A stretch of 64,000 nucleotides of DNA from Cytobacillus sp. IB215665 (lineage in GTDB: Bacteria; Bacillota; Bacilli; Bacillales; SM2101), in assembly GCF_033963835.1 (NCBI RefSeq), contig NZ_JAXBME010000016.1:1-64000 (forward strand), in the 5' to 3' direction. A program made the translations under genes and the position numbers. Each line of letters begins with the position of its first letter. Within the stretch, counting starts at the first letter, position 1. The notes below the pieces were generated by a model. The model was given only the letters and a program-made list of their open reading frames with translations. It was not told the DNA's origin and made no database searches. Positions 52,744 through 61,996 of the stretch are shown piece by piece.

Positions 52744-52887
52744 CTATTGGATTTTTCTGATCATTTTTTGTTCGAGCTTTAATTCAATTTTCTCTAATGC
52801 CTCTTGATCTTTTAATAATTCTTTTTTATTTTCTCGTACCAATTCCTCAAAAGTTACTTTTTTAATTTTTCGCAATTTTCTCACCAT
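52744..52887 (-). CDS. FbpB-like small basic protein
   Basis: A 47-residue protein: RKIKKVTFEELVRENKKELL, then KDQEALEKIELKLEQKM. It matches the Fur-regulated basic protein (FbpB) pattern F-x-E-L-V-x-x-N-K-x-x-L-L-x-D-x-x-A-L-x-x-I-E-x-x-L-E. FbpB-type proteins are thought to help the sRNA FsrA to spare iron. The start could be ATG 52887 or GTG 52884, behind AAAGG. An AT-rich Fur-box-like stretch occurs near 52951-52966, but the match is weak. It lies between sspN and yneN. Confidence 0.7.
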   Translation of the reverse strand: MVRKLRKIKKVTFEELVRENKKELLKDQEALEKIELKLEQKMIRKIQ

Positions 52888-53023
52888 CCTTTATATTTTA
52901 TTTTAACGTTAGTATTACCCAACAAACGTATAAATTATTACAACTTTTCGAAAAATCATTATTATACAAACACAAAAAAAGAAACTATCTTTGATAAGTT
53001 TCTTTTCCTCAATTTTTACATTT

Positions 53024-53173
53024 GGCTGTTTTGCAAAGATTGTTGTTATTCATTCTAACATATTAGTACTAAAACGATTAGCAATAATGACATCTTTTCT
53101 ACTATTGAGCTCTCTTAAAACTCCATACTGTCAATTATCATTGATTATAACAACAAAGTTTATGAACAGAGCC
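53024..53173 (-). repeat. Copy of the ~160-bp dispersed repeat
   Basis: GGCTGTTTTGCAAAGATTGT at one end and AACAACAAAGTTTATGAACA with GAGCC at the other, minus orientation. Confidence 0.83.
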
Positions 53174-53244
53174 TTACATTTTTAACAGCATGCATAAATC
53201 CTACACTCGTTTATTTTCTTTGTCGGATTAGCAAAACATCGTTT

Positions 53245-53832
53245 CTAATTCATATCATCAACAAACTCTTCCATCTTTTCATAAGACAGTTGACCCACAA
53301 ACTTATTTCTAATTATCCCATTACTATCAATAAAATACGTTGTCGGAATTGATAATACTTGAAAGATCCTATTTGCATTATCATCTTCATCTAACAGAAC
53401 AGGAAAAGTCATATTATATTCATCCACAAAACTTTCAACATCATATTCTGGATCAACATTTACCGCTAAGATCACAACATCAGAGCCGTACTCTTCATGA
53501 AACAATTGAAAATCAGGTATCTCTTCTTTACATGGCGGACACCAAGTTGCCCAAAAGTTCACTATTACTTTTTTTCCTTGCAGGGCTGAGAGCTTTATTG
53601 ATTCTCCATTTAAAGTAGGTAATTCAAAATCAGGAGCCTTATTTCCTACTGCAATACCTTCAACAGCAGCCTCTGCGTTACTAGTTTTTTCATCAACATC
53701 AACGATTTCAGTATCATTTCCAAACTGTTTGCCAACTTCTTCAATGCTACCATTTTTTCCAGCAGATACTACTTGCCAAATACTTACTCCTATAAAGACT
53801 ATTATTAAGATCCCAGCTATTATTTTTTTCAT
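53245..53832 (-). CDS. yneN: Membrane-anchored thioredoxin-like protein (YneN/ResA type)
   Basis: A 195-residue TlpA/ResA-type thiol-disulphide oxidoreductase anchored by an N-terminal segment (IAGILIIVFIGVSIWQVV), with the domain outside. The active site is NFWATWCPPCKEEIPDF (CPPC). The preceding GNKAPDFELPTLNGESIKLS and the later SIPTTYFIDSNGII (cis-Pro) complete the AhpC/TSA-thioredoxin fold. Related proteins reduce cytochrome c apoprotein or sporulation proteins. GGAGCGTAGGA precedes the ATG. B. subtilis yneN lies in the same place between sspN and citB. Confidence 0.92.
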   Translation of the reverse strand: MKKIIAGILIIVFIGVSIWQVVSAGKNGSIEEVGKQFGNDTEIVDVDEKTSNAEAAVEGIAVGNKAPDFELPTLNGESIKLSALQGKKVIVNFWATWCPPCKEEIPDFQLFHEEYGSDVVILAVNVDPEYDVESFVDEYNMTFPVLLDEDDNANRIFQVLSIPTTYFIDSNGIIRNKFVGQLSYEKMEEFVDDMN

Positions 53833-53940
53833 TCCTACGCTCCTTAAATACCATGGTGAAAATTCATGTAACGTTATATGATTTATTATAAATGTTTATA
53901 TGTAATAATAATATTGCTCTTTATAAACATTTTATGACAA

Positions 53941-54095
53941 GGCTCTTTTCTTATACTTTGTTACATTTATTACTTACAGTGAGTCACTTGATGTATATTA
54001 TAGTTATAGTCTATAGAGAAGAAAAGCTGCCCTGAATTTTTGTTATAACGTGCTTAGATCTTTTTATCAAAAAACAATAAATGCGAAAAGGAGCC
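53941..54095 (+). repeat. Copy of the ~160-bp dispersed repeat
   Basis: GGCTCTTTTCTTATACTTTG at the left; AACAATAAATGCGAAAAGGA and GCC at the right. It fills the gap between yneN and the oxidoreductase. Confidence 0.83.
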
Positions 54096-54112
54096 TTTAT
54101 AGTAAAAATAAC

Positions 54113-54152
54113 CTTACAAAAAAGCGTCAAAAGTCAACGCTTTTATTGTAAG
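54113..54152 (-). terminator. Terminator of the oxidoreductase gene
   Basis: CTTACAAAAAAGCGT / ACGCTTTTATTGTAAG hairpin with a T-run on the minus strand, ending 11 bases after the stop. Confidence 0.8.
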
Positions 54153-54163
54153 CACTTCTTATG

Positions 54164-55174
54164 TTAATGATCTGACGGTTCAGCAACTTTCACTAATAAT
54201 TTGCCTAAGTTTGTACCTTTAAATAAGCCAATAAATGCTTCAGGTGTATTTTCAAACCCTTCGATAATCGTTTCTTCATATTTTAATTTTCCTTCTTTTA
54301 ACCATTGTGCTAATTGTAGGACCCCTTCACTAGCACGATGTGCATAATCACCTACTAGAAACCCTTTCATTAAGGTGCGGTTTTTAATTAAAGTAGTTTG
54401 AATGCGAGGTCCAATGTCTTCTTGCAAATTATATGCAGAAATCGCTCCACACACTGGGATGCGTGAATGTACATTTAAATGTTTAAATACTTCATCAGAC
54501 ACATTTCCTCCAACATTTTCAAAGTAGACATCTACCCCATTTGCACATGCGTTTGCTAATTCATCTTTGAAATGTTCACTCTTATAGTTTATAGCTTCAT
54601 CAAATTTAAGTTCATTTACTAGGTAGTCGATTTTATCTTGAGAACCTGCTATCCCAACTGTACGAGCGCCTTTGATCTTCGCAATCTGCCCAACGATCAT
54701 ACCAACAGCCCCTGCAGCCCCCGATACAACAACAGTCTCTCCTTCTTTCGGTTCACCAATGTCCAGTAAACCAAAATATGCGGTTAAGCCAGTCATACCG
54801 AGAATTCCTAACGCAGTCGAAATTGGTGCAAGGGATGGATCAATTTTCTGGAGCTCTGATTCATGAACAACTTGATTTCTAGCCCATTTCTGAAAACCTA
54901 CAACGATATCCCCTTTTATCAATTTCTCTGACTTTGATTCCATTACTTCACTTATGACACCACCGACGATTGGTTGATGCAGTTCATATGGGGCAGCATA
55001 AGACTTCCCTTCCCTCATTCTTCCTCTCATATATGGATCTACAGATAAGTATAAAGTTTTTAAAAGGACTTCCCCAGAATTGAGAGCGGGTAAATTAATT
55101 TCTACAAAATTAAAGTTATCATTGTTTGGAACACCTTGTGGCCTTGAAGCTAGTTGAATTTCTTCACTACGCAT
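54164..55174 (-). CDS. NADP-dependent oxidoreductase (YfmJ/leukotriene-B4-dehydrogenase-like)
   Basis: A 336-residue zinc-independent medium-chain reductase. SVDPYMRGRMREGKSYAAPY is the hallmark of the YfmJ/CurA/LTB4DH group, and VVSGAAGAVGMIVGQIAKIK is the NADP-binding loop. YFENVGGNVSDEVFKHLNVH and RIPVCGAISAYN also fit. Such enzymes reduce alpha,beta-unsaturated ketones or aldehydes and protect against reactive carbonyls. AAAGGAG precedes the ATG. It has been inserted between yneN and citB relative to B. subtilis. Confidence 0.92.
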   Translation of the reverse strand: MRSEEIQLASRPQGVPNNDNFNFVEINLPALNSGEVLLKTLYLSVDPYMRGRMREGKSYAAPYELHQPIVGGVISEVMESKSEKLIKGDIVVGFQKWARNQVVHESELQKIDPSLAPISTALGILGMTGLTAYFGLLDIGEPKEGETVVVSGAAGAVGMIVGQIAKIKGARTVGIAGSQDKIDYLVNELKFDEAINYKSEHFKDELANACANGVDVYFENVGGNVSDEVFKHLNVHSRIPVCGAISAYNLQEDIGPRIQTTLIKNRTLMKGFLVGDYAHRASEGVLQLAQWLKEGKLKYEETIIEGFENTPEAFIGLFKGTNLGKLLVKVAEPSDH

Positions 55175-55568
55175 ATTTGAATCTCCTTTCTCTTTCTATA
55201 CTACAAACTACCCTACACCGTTAGATTATATACTAAACTGTTCTAAACAAAAAAGAAGTTGATTTCATCATAACAATAAAAATATTGAAGGTAATAAATT
55301 GATCAGTTAGACTATATTATCTGACCAAGGGTTTTGATAAACAAACAGGTAGTTGTCCCTTTTTCTTCTACTATTCAACCTAATTAATTTATGTACGATT
55401 TTTACCTATTGTTAGATACATTTAACAGGGTTGTCAATATATTAATTATAATTGATATTACAACAATAAGGTCATTTTTGATGTCCTTGCTTTTAAGCTA
55501 AAAAGCTGTTAAGAACATCCTTTTTGTTAAGGGTTTAAGTACTGTATCATAAACAGCTATATAAAGAA

Positions 55569-55652
55569 AAAGGGCCAGACCTTTATACTATATTATGCAA
55601 AAATGTTGGAATACTCCCTTTCACATTATATAGAATTAGTCAGACCCTTTTT
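55569..55652 (-). terminator. Terminator of citB, large loop
   Basis: AAAGGGCCAGAC pairs with GTCAGACCCTTT at 10 of 12 positions across a loop of about 58 bases; on the minus strand it is followed by CCCTTTTTCTTT. It lies 23 bases after the aconitase stop. The rest of 55175-55674 shows no gene. Confidence 0.6.
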
Positions 55653-55674
55653 AACTTAATGGTATATTCTAAAA

Positions 55675-58380
55675 TTATCCGTGTAACTTGTCACGAAGAA
55701 CCATTTGTAAAATACCACCGTGGCGATAGTAGTCAATTTCAACTTCACTATCAAATCTCACAAGTACTTCGAATTCTTTTTGATTACCCGCTTCATCAGT
55801 AGCTGTCACTTTTACATGGTCTCGTGGTCTTACAGTTTCATCGATAGCAACTTCGATTGTTTCTTTCCCAGTTAACCCTAAGCTTTCAGCACTTTCACCT
55901 TGTTTAAACTGTAGAGGTAGAACACCCATAAGAACAAGATTACTACGATGAATACGTTCAAAGCTTTCAGCAATAACAGTTTTGATTCCTAGAAGGTTCG
56001 TTCCTTTAGCAGCCCAGTCACGTGAACTTCCCATTCCATAGTCATTGCCAGCTAATACAACAAGTCCCGTATCTTCTTCCTTATACTTCATACATGCTTC
56101 ATATATTGACATGATCTCGCCAGTTGGCCAATGAGTAGTCCAACCGCCTTCTGTACCTGGAGCAATTTGGTTACGTATTCTAATATTAGCAAATGTACCC
56201 CTTGTCATCACTCGGTCATTTCCACGTCGAGAACCATAAGAGTTAAAGTCTCGTGGCGTTACACCTTGTTCTTGTAGATATTTACCAGCAGGAGTATCTT
56301 TACCAATTGAACCAGCAGGTGAAATATGGTCTGTAGTGACAGAGTCTCCAAATTTAGCAACTACTCTTAAGCCTTTTAAGTTTTGTACAGTCCCTGGCTC
56401 TTTTGATAACCCTTCAAAGAACGGTGGATTTTGAATATAAGTAGATTCTTCATCCCAACTATACAATGCTTCTTCAGAAGTCTCTATTTCATTCCAACGC
56501 TCATTGTCATCAAATACTTGTTCGTATTCTTTTCTAAACAATTCTGGTGTAACTGTTTGATTAACAACTTCTTTTACTTCCTCCATAGTTGGCCAAATAT
56601 CGTTCATGTAAACGTCGTTACCGTCTTTATCTTTTCCAATTACATCTTTTTGCAATTCAATATCAACAGTACCTGCAAGAGCGTAAGCAACAACTAATGG
56701 AGGTGATGCTAAGTAATTTCCTTTGACTAAAGGATGAATACGACCTTCAAAATTTCGATTACCAGAAAGTACTGAAGTAACTAATAAATCATTTTTCGCA
56801 ACTGCTTCTTCAATTTCCTCTGCCAATGGACCTGAGTTACCGATACATGTTGTACAACCATAACCAACTACGTTAAAACCAAGTTGCTCTAAGTATGGGA
56901 GTAAACCAGCATCTTTTAGGTATCCAGTAACAACTTTAGAGCCAGGAGCTAATGATGTTTTTACATATTCAGGAACTTCCAAGCCCTTTTCAACTGCTTT
57001 TTTCGCTACTAATCCAGCTCCAACTAGAACATACGGATTTGAAGTATTCGTACAAGATGTGATAGCAGCAATCGCAATCGCACCAGTCTCCATCATTGTC
57101 TCATTACCGTTTGCTAATTTGACAGCTACTTTTTTATCTAATTCAGCTTTATCTAACCCAAATCCTTGGTTGCCAGCTTCTGCTGTTAAAGCTGTATTAA
57201 ATGCTTCCTTCATATTAGTAAGTGGTATTAAATCTTGTGGACGTTTTGGTCCTGAAAGGTTGGCTTCTATTGCTGATAAGTTGATCTCAATCACATCAGT
57301 AAAGATAGGATCTTCTGCATCAGCTGTAAAGAACATACCATTAGCTTTACAGTAAGCTTCAACAACTTTCACTTGTTCTTCTGAACGTCCTGTTAAACGC
57401 ATATATTCAAGCGCTTCCTCATCAACTGGGAAGAAACCACAAGTTGCCCCGTATTCTGGAGCCATATTAGAAATTGTCGCACGATCTGCAAGTGGTAATT
57501 CAGCAACACCTGGTCCATAAAACTCAACAAATTTTCCTACAACACCTTTAGCACGAAGTACTTGAGTTACTTTTAATGCTAAATCAGTCGCTGTAGTGCC
57601 ATTCGGTAAAGCTCCTGTTAGCTTCACACCGATGACTTCAGGAACTGGAAAATAAGATGGTTGTCCTAGCATACCTGCCTCTGCTTCTATACCACCAACA
57701 CCCCAGCCTAGAACTCCTATACCATTGATCATTGTCGTATGTGAATCCGTACCTACAAGCGAATCAGGATAAGCAACAAATTCGCCATTCTCCTCTTCAA
57801 CCGCTTGAACAACATTTGCTAAGTACTCTAAATTTACTTGGTGAACGATACCAGTAGCTGGTGGTACAGCACGATAATTATCAAAAGATTTTTGAGCCCA
57901 GCTTAAAAATTTATAACGCTCTGCATTTCGCTCAAATTCTAAGTCCATGTTAAAGTTTAACGCATCTGCACTACCTGCTTTATCAACCTGTACAGAGTGA
58001 TCAATTACTAAATCTACAGGAATTTCAGGGTTAATTTTATCTGGATCTCCACCCATATCTGCCATAGCTTTACGCAGTGACGCTAAATCAACGACAGCTG
58101 GTACTCCTGTGAAATCCTGTAAAATAACACGTGATGGCTTAAAAGGTACATCTATGGCTTTTATATCCTTAGTGCCCCATTTAGCTAAATTTTCCACATG
58201 CTCTTTTGTAATTACTCGACCGTCAACTTGACGTAAAACTGATTCCAACAAAACTTTAATAGAATATGGTAGGCGAGTAATGTTACCTAATTTTTGTAAA
58301 GAACTTAATTGAAAATAATTATACTTTTTTCCATTAACCTCAAATGAAGAACGCGCTTGAAAAACGTCTTGCTTTGTCAT
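55675..58380 (-). CDS. citB: Aconitate hydratase AcnA (CitB)
   Basis: A 901-residue aconitase that interconverts citrate and isocitrate in the TCA cycle; in Bacillus it also acts as an iron-responsive RNA-binding protein. The three [4Fe-4S] cysteines appear as SCTNTSNP and [44 protein letters not shown] and the C-terminal swivel domain ([15 protein letters not shown], the catalytic Ser/Arg) are intact. Length matches AcnA. GGGGGAAGGACAA precedes the ATG. Its place between sspO and yneN is that of B. subtilis citB. A 25-base palindrome 70-90 bases upstream is a candidate operator. Confidence 0.97.
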   Translation of the reverse strand: MTKQDVFQARSSFEVNGKKYNYFQLSSLQKLGNITRLPYSIKVLLESVLRQVDGRVITKEHVENLAKWGTKDIKAIDVPFKPSRVILQDFTGVPAVVDLASLRKAMADMGGDPDKINPEIPVDLVIDHSVQVDKAGSADALNFNMDLEFERNAERYKFLSWAQKSFDNYRAVPPATGIVHQVNLEYLANVVQAVEEENGEFVAYPDSLVGTDSHTTMINGIGVLGWGVGGIEAEAGMLGQPSYFPVPEVIGVKLTGALPNGTTATDLALKVTQVLRAKGVVGKFVEFYGPGVAELPLADRATISNMAPEYGATCGFFPVDEEALEYMRLTGRSEEQVKVVEAYCKANGMFFTADAEDPIFTDVIEINLSAIEANLSGPKRPQDLIPLTNMKEAFNTALTAEAGNQGFGLDKAELDKKVAVKLANGNETMMETGAIAIAAITSCTNTSNPYVLVGAGLVAKKAVEKGLEVPEYVKTSLAPGSKVVTGYLKDAGLLPYLEQLGFNVVGYGCTTCIGNSGPLAEEIEEAVAKNDLLVTSVLSGNRNFEGRIHPLVKGNYLASPPLVVAYALAGTVDIELQKDVIGKDKDGNDVYMNDIWPTMEEVKEVVNQTVTPELFRKEYEQVFDDNERWNEIETSEEALYSWDEESTYIQNPPFFEGLSKEPGTVQNLKGLRVVAKFGDSVTTDHISPAGSIGKDTPAGKYLQEQGVTPRDFNSYGSRRGNDRVMTRGTFANIRIRNQIAPGTEGGWTTHWPTGEIMSIYEACMKYKEEDTGLVVLAGNDYGMGSSRDWAAKGTNLLGIKTVIAESFERIHRSNLVLMGVLPLQFKQGESAESLGLTGKETIEVAIDETVRPRDHVKVTATDEAGNQKEFEVLVRFDSEVEIDYYRHGGILQMVLRDKLHG

Positions 58381-58447
58381 TTGTCCTTCCCCCTGTGTCG
58401 AAATTTTAAGAATGTAGTCTCAAAAACCCTTCTGAGCGCACATTAAT

Positions 58448-58472
58448 TTGAACATATTATTAATATGTTCAA
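58448..58472. promoter_or_regulatory. Perfect 25-base palindrome upstream of citB
   Basis: TTGAACATATTA and TAATATGTTCAA flank a single central T. B. subtilis citB is repressed by CcpC through a dyad and a downstream half-site in this region, and by CodY; this palindrome could serve a comparable regulator. The ATAA-type CcpC half-site is not clearly present. Confidence 0.5.
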
Positions 58473-58695
58473 TAATTAGTTGAGAGTATTATCGAAAAAT
58501 ATCATTTTTTCTCCCAATTCTAAATTACTTCTCATCCATCTTAATACAAGGAAGATTATAAGTAAATATCAATAATGTTATTGAAAATGATAAGTTTCCC
58601 TTATTATACATATTTTTTCCCTTGCAAATAAAAAATAGTAGTGTGTGCAATTTATCAGCAAAAATTGTAATTATAAAGATGATGGAGGTGAAGAA

Positions 58696-58845
58696 ATGGG
58701 CAAACGTAAAGCAAACCATGTCATCCCTGGTATGAATGATGCAAAATCACAAGGAATGGGTGCGGGTTATAATGAAGAAATGCAAAATGAGCCATTGACT
58801 GCTGAGCAAAGAGCGAACAATAAGAAGAGAAAGAAAAATCAATAA
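58696..58845 (+). CDS. sspO: Small acid-soluble spore protein O
   Basis: A 49-residue protein: [20 protein letters not shown], then [14 protein letters not shown] and a C-terminal [11 protein letters not shown]. This matches SspO (CotK) across its whole length. It is expressed in the forespore. GGAGGTGAAGAA precedes the ATG at 58696. In B. subtilis sspO and sspP are adjacent on the other side of citB; here an extra gene on the minus strand lies between them. Confidence 0.95.
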   Translation: MGKRKANHVIPGMNDAKSQGMGAGYNEEMQNEPLTAEQRANNKKRKKNQ

Positions 58846-58953
58846 AAGAGATCAGACCAATTCGAAAATTTATTCATGATTAATGCACGAACCTTGTTTT
58901 ATTTAACATTACATCAAAAAAAAATATTCTGAACAAAATTTCAAGGACAAGTG

Positions 58954-58993
58954 CCATTTCGCAAGAATATACACCTCTTCTCTTGTGAAATGG
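58954..58993 (+). terminator. Terminator of sspO
   Basis: CCATTTCGCAAGA / TCTTGTGAAATGG, a 13-base stem with one G-U pair, followed by TTATTTCATT. It starts 109 bases after the stop. Confidence 0.6.
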
Positions 58994-59079
58994 TTATTTC
59001 ATTAATACGTAAGTTCAACGCACATCAATTGAATCTAAAAAATTTCAAGAAAAACGAAATTAACATGATGAAGACAAAA

Positions 59080-59099
59080 AAACCTGCCAATGCAGGTTT
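59080..59099 (-). terminator. Terminator overlapping a stop codon
   Basis: AAACCTGC / GCAGGTTT with a four-base loop and, on the minus strand, seven T residues. The first arm includes two bases of the stop codon of the 59098-59358 gene. Confidence 0.85.
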
Positions 59100-59358
59100 A
59101 AGGTGTATTATTGATTTCATTTACAATCGTGTGTAAATCTTGCTGAAATTGCTCAAGTTTCGGCTTTTGGTTTTCAGAGGCAACTTCAAGTGCATTATTT
59201 ATTTGTTCGTAAGCTTCATTTATTTCATTAGATAAATGTTTTAATTCAGAACCATAATCCGCACGATTCTGTACGATATTATTGTATACGTCCCTAGCTT
59301 CCTCTGTACCTTGTTGTGCAGCTTGAAAAGCTTGCTGTTTATTTTTATGATAAGGCAC
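59098..59358 (-). CDS. Small helical protein, likely spore-associated
   Basis: An 86-residue protein with no family I can name. It is Gln/Asn/Glu-rich and strongly helical (KQQAFQAAQQGTEEARDVYN, then HLSNEINEAYEQINNALEVA), with coiled-coil-like spacing and no Cys. The start is GTG, ten bases after AAGGAG. It sits between sspO and sspP on the opposite strand, so spore association is suggested by position only. Its terminator overlaps the stop codon. Confidence 0.7.
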   Translation of the reverse strand: MPYHKNKQQAFQAAQQGTEEARDVYNNIVQNRADYGSELKHLSNEINEAYEQINNALEVASENQKPKLEQFQQDLHTIVNEINNTP

Positions 59359-59482
59359 TTAATGTCAACTCCTTCAAATAGATGGAACTTTCTTAGCTAG
59401 TATAGACAAAGCCTCTAATATCTATTCATTGAATAAAAAAAAACTATACTGTCATCCTAAACAAGAAGGAGGAGATTTATCC

Positions 59483-59626
59483 ATGGATGAAAATAATACT
59501 AAAGGAATTCGAAAAAATGCTCCTGATGGTGAAAACCCTGGTCAGCCTGAACCATTAGACGGATCGAAAAAAGTGAAAAATCATAACCATACGAGACAGA
59601 AGCATAATAAAGGACATGATATGTAA
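59483..59626 (+). CDS. sspP: Small acid-soluble spore protein P
   Basis: A 47-residue protein, [20 protein letters not shown] with [18 protein letters not shown] at the end, which is SspP (CotL) almost residue for residue. AAGGAGGAG lies seven bases before the ATG at 59483; the frame's earlier opening at 59429 lacks a ribosome binding site. It is convergent with selA, the stops being only four bases apart. Confidence 0.95.
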   Translation: MDENNTKGIRKNAPDGENPGQPEPLDGSKKVKNHNHTRQKHNKGHDM

Positions 59627-59630
59627 AAAA

Positions 59631-61034
59631 TTATGAAATCCTATGTAATATATCAACTATTACATTTGCCTCTTCTAAAGTCACAGTTCTAAAATCTAGT
59701 ACGACCTTGCCTTTATTAATTCTAGTAACAATGCTAGGTGTGCTCCTTCTTAACTGTTGTGATAGCTGTTGAGACGATTTGCTATGGTGCTCTACTGTTA
59801 CAACATATGTAGGGAGAGTTACTCCTGGCATTGTTCCTCCGCCAATTTCGGATTCACCTTTTAATAAATCGAACTTATAATCATTTGTTTTGGTGTTAAC
59901 CAACTCTATAAAATGCTCAGAACGCTGTTTAATCGCTTCAGTCGTTTCTAATATATCTCGCAATGTTGGGATCTCAAGTATATTACCTTTCAAGTATGAC
60001 AAAAGTGTATCTTCAAGTGCTGCAAAAGTCATTTTATCAACTCTTAAGACTCGCGCAAGCTGATGTTTTTTTAACAGATCAATAAGAGGCTTTTTCCCAA
60101 CAATTATTCCTGCCTGAGGCCCCCCTAATAATTTATCTCCACTAAAAGATACTACGTCAACTCCTTGTTCAAGGATGTCTCTTACAACAGGCTCATCCCC
60201 AATGCCATTTTTCTGAAAATCAAATAAACTCCCACTACCTAGATCTTCATAATATATAATGTCTTCATACTTTTCTTTAAGCTGTACAAGGTTTTGTGTA
60301 GGTACTGTTTTAGTAAATCCAATCGTTTTAAAGTTACTCGTATGCACCTTCATGATCATCGCAGTTTGCTCATTTATTACTTCTTCATAATCGTGTAGAT
60401 GAGTTTTGTTAGTCGTCCCAACTTCTTTAAGGGATACTCCACTCTCCTCCATAATAGCTGAGATTCGAAATGAACCCCCGATCTCTACAAGCTGCCCTCT
60501 AGACACAATGACCTCTCGATCCTTTGCTAATGCTCTTAATACTAAAAATACAGCAGCGGCATTATTATTGACAACCATCGCAGCCTCAGCACCTGTCACT
60601 TTGCTAATGATGTGCTCAATGATGTCATGTCGAGAGCCCCTAGTGCCCGAATCAAGGTCAAATTCTAAATTGGAATAGTTTGATGCAATTTCTGCTACTC
60701 TCTTTACAGCTGAATCACTTAAGCGGGCTCTCCCTAAGTTTGTATGTAGGATTACTCCCGTAGCATTAACTACCTTTTGTAAATGATATTCAGACATTGA
60801 CTGTAGTTTAGCTTTAACATTAGTAAATATATGATCAATCATGGAGACCTGCCCATGAAATTGAATGATATATTCATTAGATAAAAGCTGTTCTCTCAAT
60901 TGATTCACTTCGGTTTGAATAACTTGAGTCAACGTTGGCTCGTCTATATTAAACTCTAATAACATAGTAAAAAATTGATTGTTTTTTTGCAATATATGTA
61001 TTGGTGGTATTTGTCTTAATAAATCAATTCTCAT
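59631..61034 (-). CDS. selA: L-seryl-tRNA(Sec) selenium transferase
   Basis: A 467-residue PLP enzyme that turns seryl-tRNA(Sec) into selenocysteinyl-tRNA(Sec) with selenophosphate. The PLP lysine is in VVSFSGDKLLGGPQAGI. The N-terminal LLRQIPPIHILQ and VVNATGVILHTNLGRARLSD, and EDLGSGSLFDF, are all SelA-typical. The frame extends to 61112, but AGGGGAAG lies five bases before the ATG at 61034, giving the family's standard length. It is convergent with sspP and divergent from a cotM-like gene; selD and selB follow within 3 kb, forming a full Sec-insertion locus except for the tRNA. Confidence 0.95.
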   Translation of the reverse strand: MRIDLLRQIPPIHILQKNNQFFTMLLEFNIDEPTLTQVIQTEVNQLREQLLSNEYIIQFHGQVSMIDHIFTNVKAKLQSMSEYHLQKVVNATGVILHTNLGRARLSDSAVKRVAEIASNYSNLEFDLDSGTRGSRHDIIEHIISKVTGAEAAMVVNNNAAAVFLVLRALAKDREVIVSRGQLVEIGGSFRISAIMEESGVSLKEVGTTNKTHLHDYEEVINEQTAMIMKVHTSNFKTIGFTKTVPTQNLVQLKEKYEDIIYYEDLGSGSLFDFQKNGIGDEPVVRDILEQGVDVVSFSGDKLLGGPQAGIIVGKKPLIDLLKKHQLARVLRVDKMTFAALEDTLLSYLKGNILEIPTLRDILETTEAIKQRSEHFIELVNTKTNDYKFDLLKGESEIGGGTMPGVTLPTYVVTVEHHSKSSQQLSQQLRRSTPSIVTRINKGKVVLDFRTVTLEEANVIVDILHRIS

Positions 61035-61149
61035 GAAATCTTCCCCTGTCCATTTTTTATCAATTATTATTAACCATTTTAATTGTTGACACCTTTTTCG
61101 TTCAATCATCATATCATATCCAATAGTATATTTCTGGAGGATAATTCAA

Positions 61150-61530
61150 ATGGTTAATAACAAATATCCTAAAGCGATGCAAATCCAATGTATTGAAGAT
61201 TGGATGGAGCAATTTTTTCATGACTCTTTCTATCAGATGCTTGACGAGCAGCAATTTAGAGTTGATTTATTTGAGACTGAACATGAATATATAGTCGAAG
61301 CAGAATTATCTAATGTGAAAAAACAGCACATTAATATAACAAGACACAATAATGAGGTTTCAATTATCGTTAACAAAGATGAGCAAGAGGTAGTTGAAAG
61401 AAACGTGACTCTTCCATTTTCTATTGAATCGAAAGAAATGAAAGCACTGTTTCATAATGACATTTTAGAAATTTATATTAGTAAAGAAGCTAAAACAAAT
61501 ATTCAAACAAAACATATTAACATACAGTAA
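61150..61530 (+). CDS. Hsp20-family protein, CotM-like
   Basis: A 126-residue alpha-crystallin-related protein: FRVDLFETEHEYIVEAELSN starts the domain and NDILEIYISKEAK forms its last strand. It lacks the C-terminal I-x-I tail of typical Hsp20 proteins and resembles the spore-coat protein CotM. B. subtilis cotM is next to sspP, and here the gene is on the far side of the inserted selA, which supports orthology. TGGAGGATAATTCAA precedes the ATG. A terminator follows at 61581. Confidence 0.78.
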   Translation: MVNNKYPKAMQIQCIEDWMEQFFHDSFYQMLDEQQFRVDLFETEHEYIVEAELSNVKKQHINITRHNNEVSIIVNKDEQEVVERNVTLPFSIESKEMKALFHNDILEIYISKEAKTNIQTKHINIQ

Positions 61531-61580
61531 TATCCTATTCATCTTCTACGCTATATGGTAGGAAATTTGACCACAATAAT

Positions 61581-61616
61581 AAGCATCAGTCACACGCTGT
61601 GAACAGATGCTTTTTA
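61581..61616 (+). terminator. Terminator of the cotM-like gene
   Basis: AAGCATC...GATGCTT stem with TTTTT immediately after it, about 50 bases downstream of the stop. Confidence 0.75.
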
Positions 61617-61753
61617 AATTGTTCTGATTGCTTTATAAGTGTACCGCTACCGAGATAAATGGGATATTTTGCAACCTCGGTCAGGAGGAATAAAGTCTCC
61701 ACATCATACACCAATGTTTATGTTATTTTGAACATGTTCACATCTTATTCCAT

Positions 61754-61996
61754 TTATTCTTTTTGCTCAATCATATTTATAATTTCATTGGGATCCGGAT
61801 GTTCACCAGTTTCAAGCTTTGAATAAATCTTCTCACCATTAACTGAAACTTCGAAAGCACCACCTGAACTTGGAATAAGCTCAAGACTTGATATTTTAGA
61901 ATAAAAATGAGAAAACAACTTCTCTGCGAAACTCGCAGCTCTAGGTGCATAGTTTCACTGCATACAAAATTCTACGGATACTTTATAATTTTTCAC
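61754..61996 (-). CDS. SelW/Rdx-family selenoprotein with in-frame UGA
   Basis: A standard reading breaks at a TGA (61955-61957). Reading that codon as selenocysteine gives an 80-residue protein: MKNYKVSVEFCMQ-U-NYAPRA, then ASFAEKLFSHF, PSSGGAFEVSVNGEKIYSK and a final TGEHPDPNEIINMI. This is the Rdx (SelW/SelT/SelH) fold with its Cys-x-x-Sec redox motif at residues 11-14, and S-G-G-x-F-E-V and K-x-x-x-G-x-x-P-D marking the rest. These are thioredoxin-like redox proteins. GGAGG lies seven bases before the GTG at 61996. A bSECIS-like hairpin follows the UGA, and selA, selD and selB flank the gene. A frame break by mutation is an alternative, but the motif position argues against it. Confidence 0.87.
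61924..61938 (-). promoter_or_regulatory. bSECIS-like hairpin in the SelW-like gene
   Basis: On the mRNA, CUGCGA and UCGCAG enclose the loop GUU, beginning 17 bases after the UGA. Bacterial SECIS elements are hairpins just downstream of the UGA with G and U in the apical loop, which bind SelB. Confidence 0.65.

Noticed and set aside
52940-52970. Fur box ahead of the FbpB-like gene
   Set aside because: ATAATAATGATTTTT resembles only one half of the inverted repeat, so I mention it in the gene entry but do not annotate a site.
61640-61705. Possible tRNA-Sec near ACCGAG...CTCGGT and AGGAGGAATAAAGTCTCC
   Set aside because: There is no acceptor pairing, no TCA anticodon loop and no T-arm in the right positions, so I could not build a tRNA fold. 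The pairing is more likely a chance or terminator hairpin.
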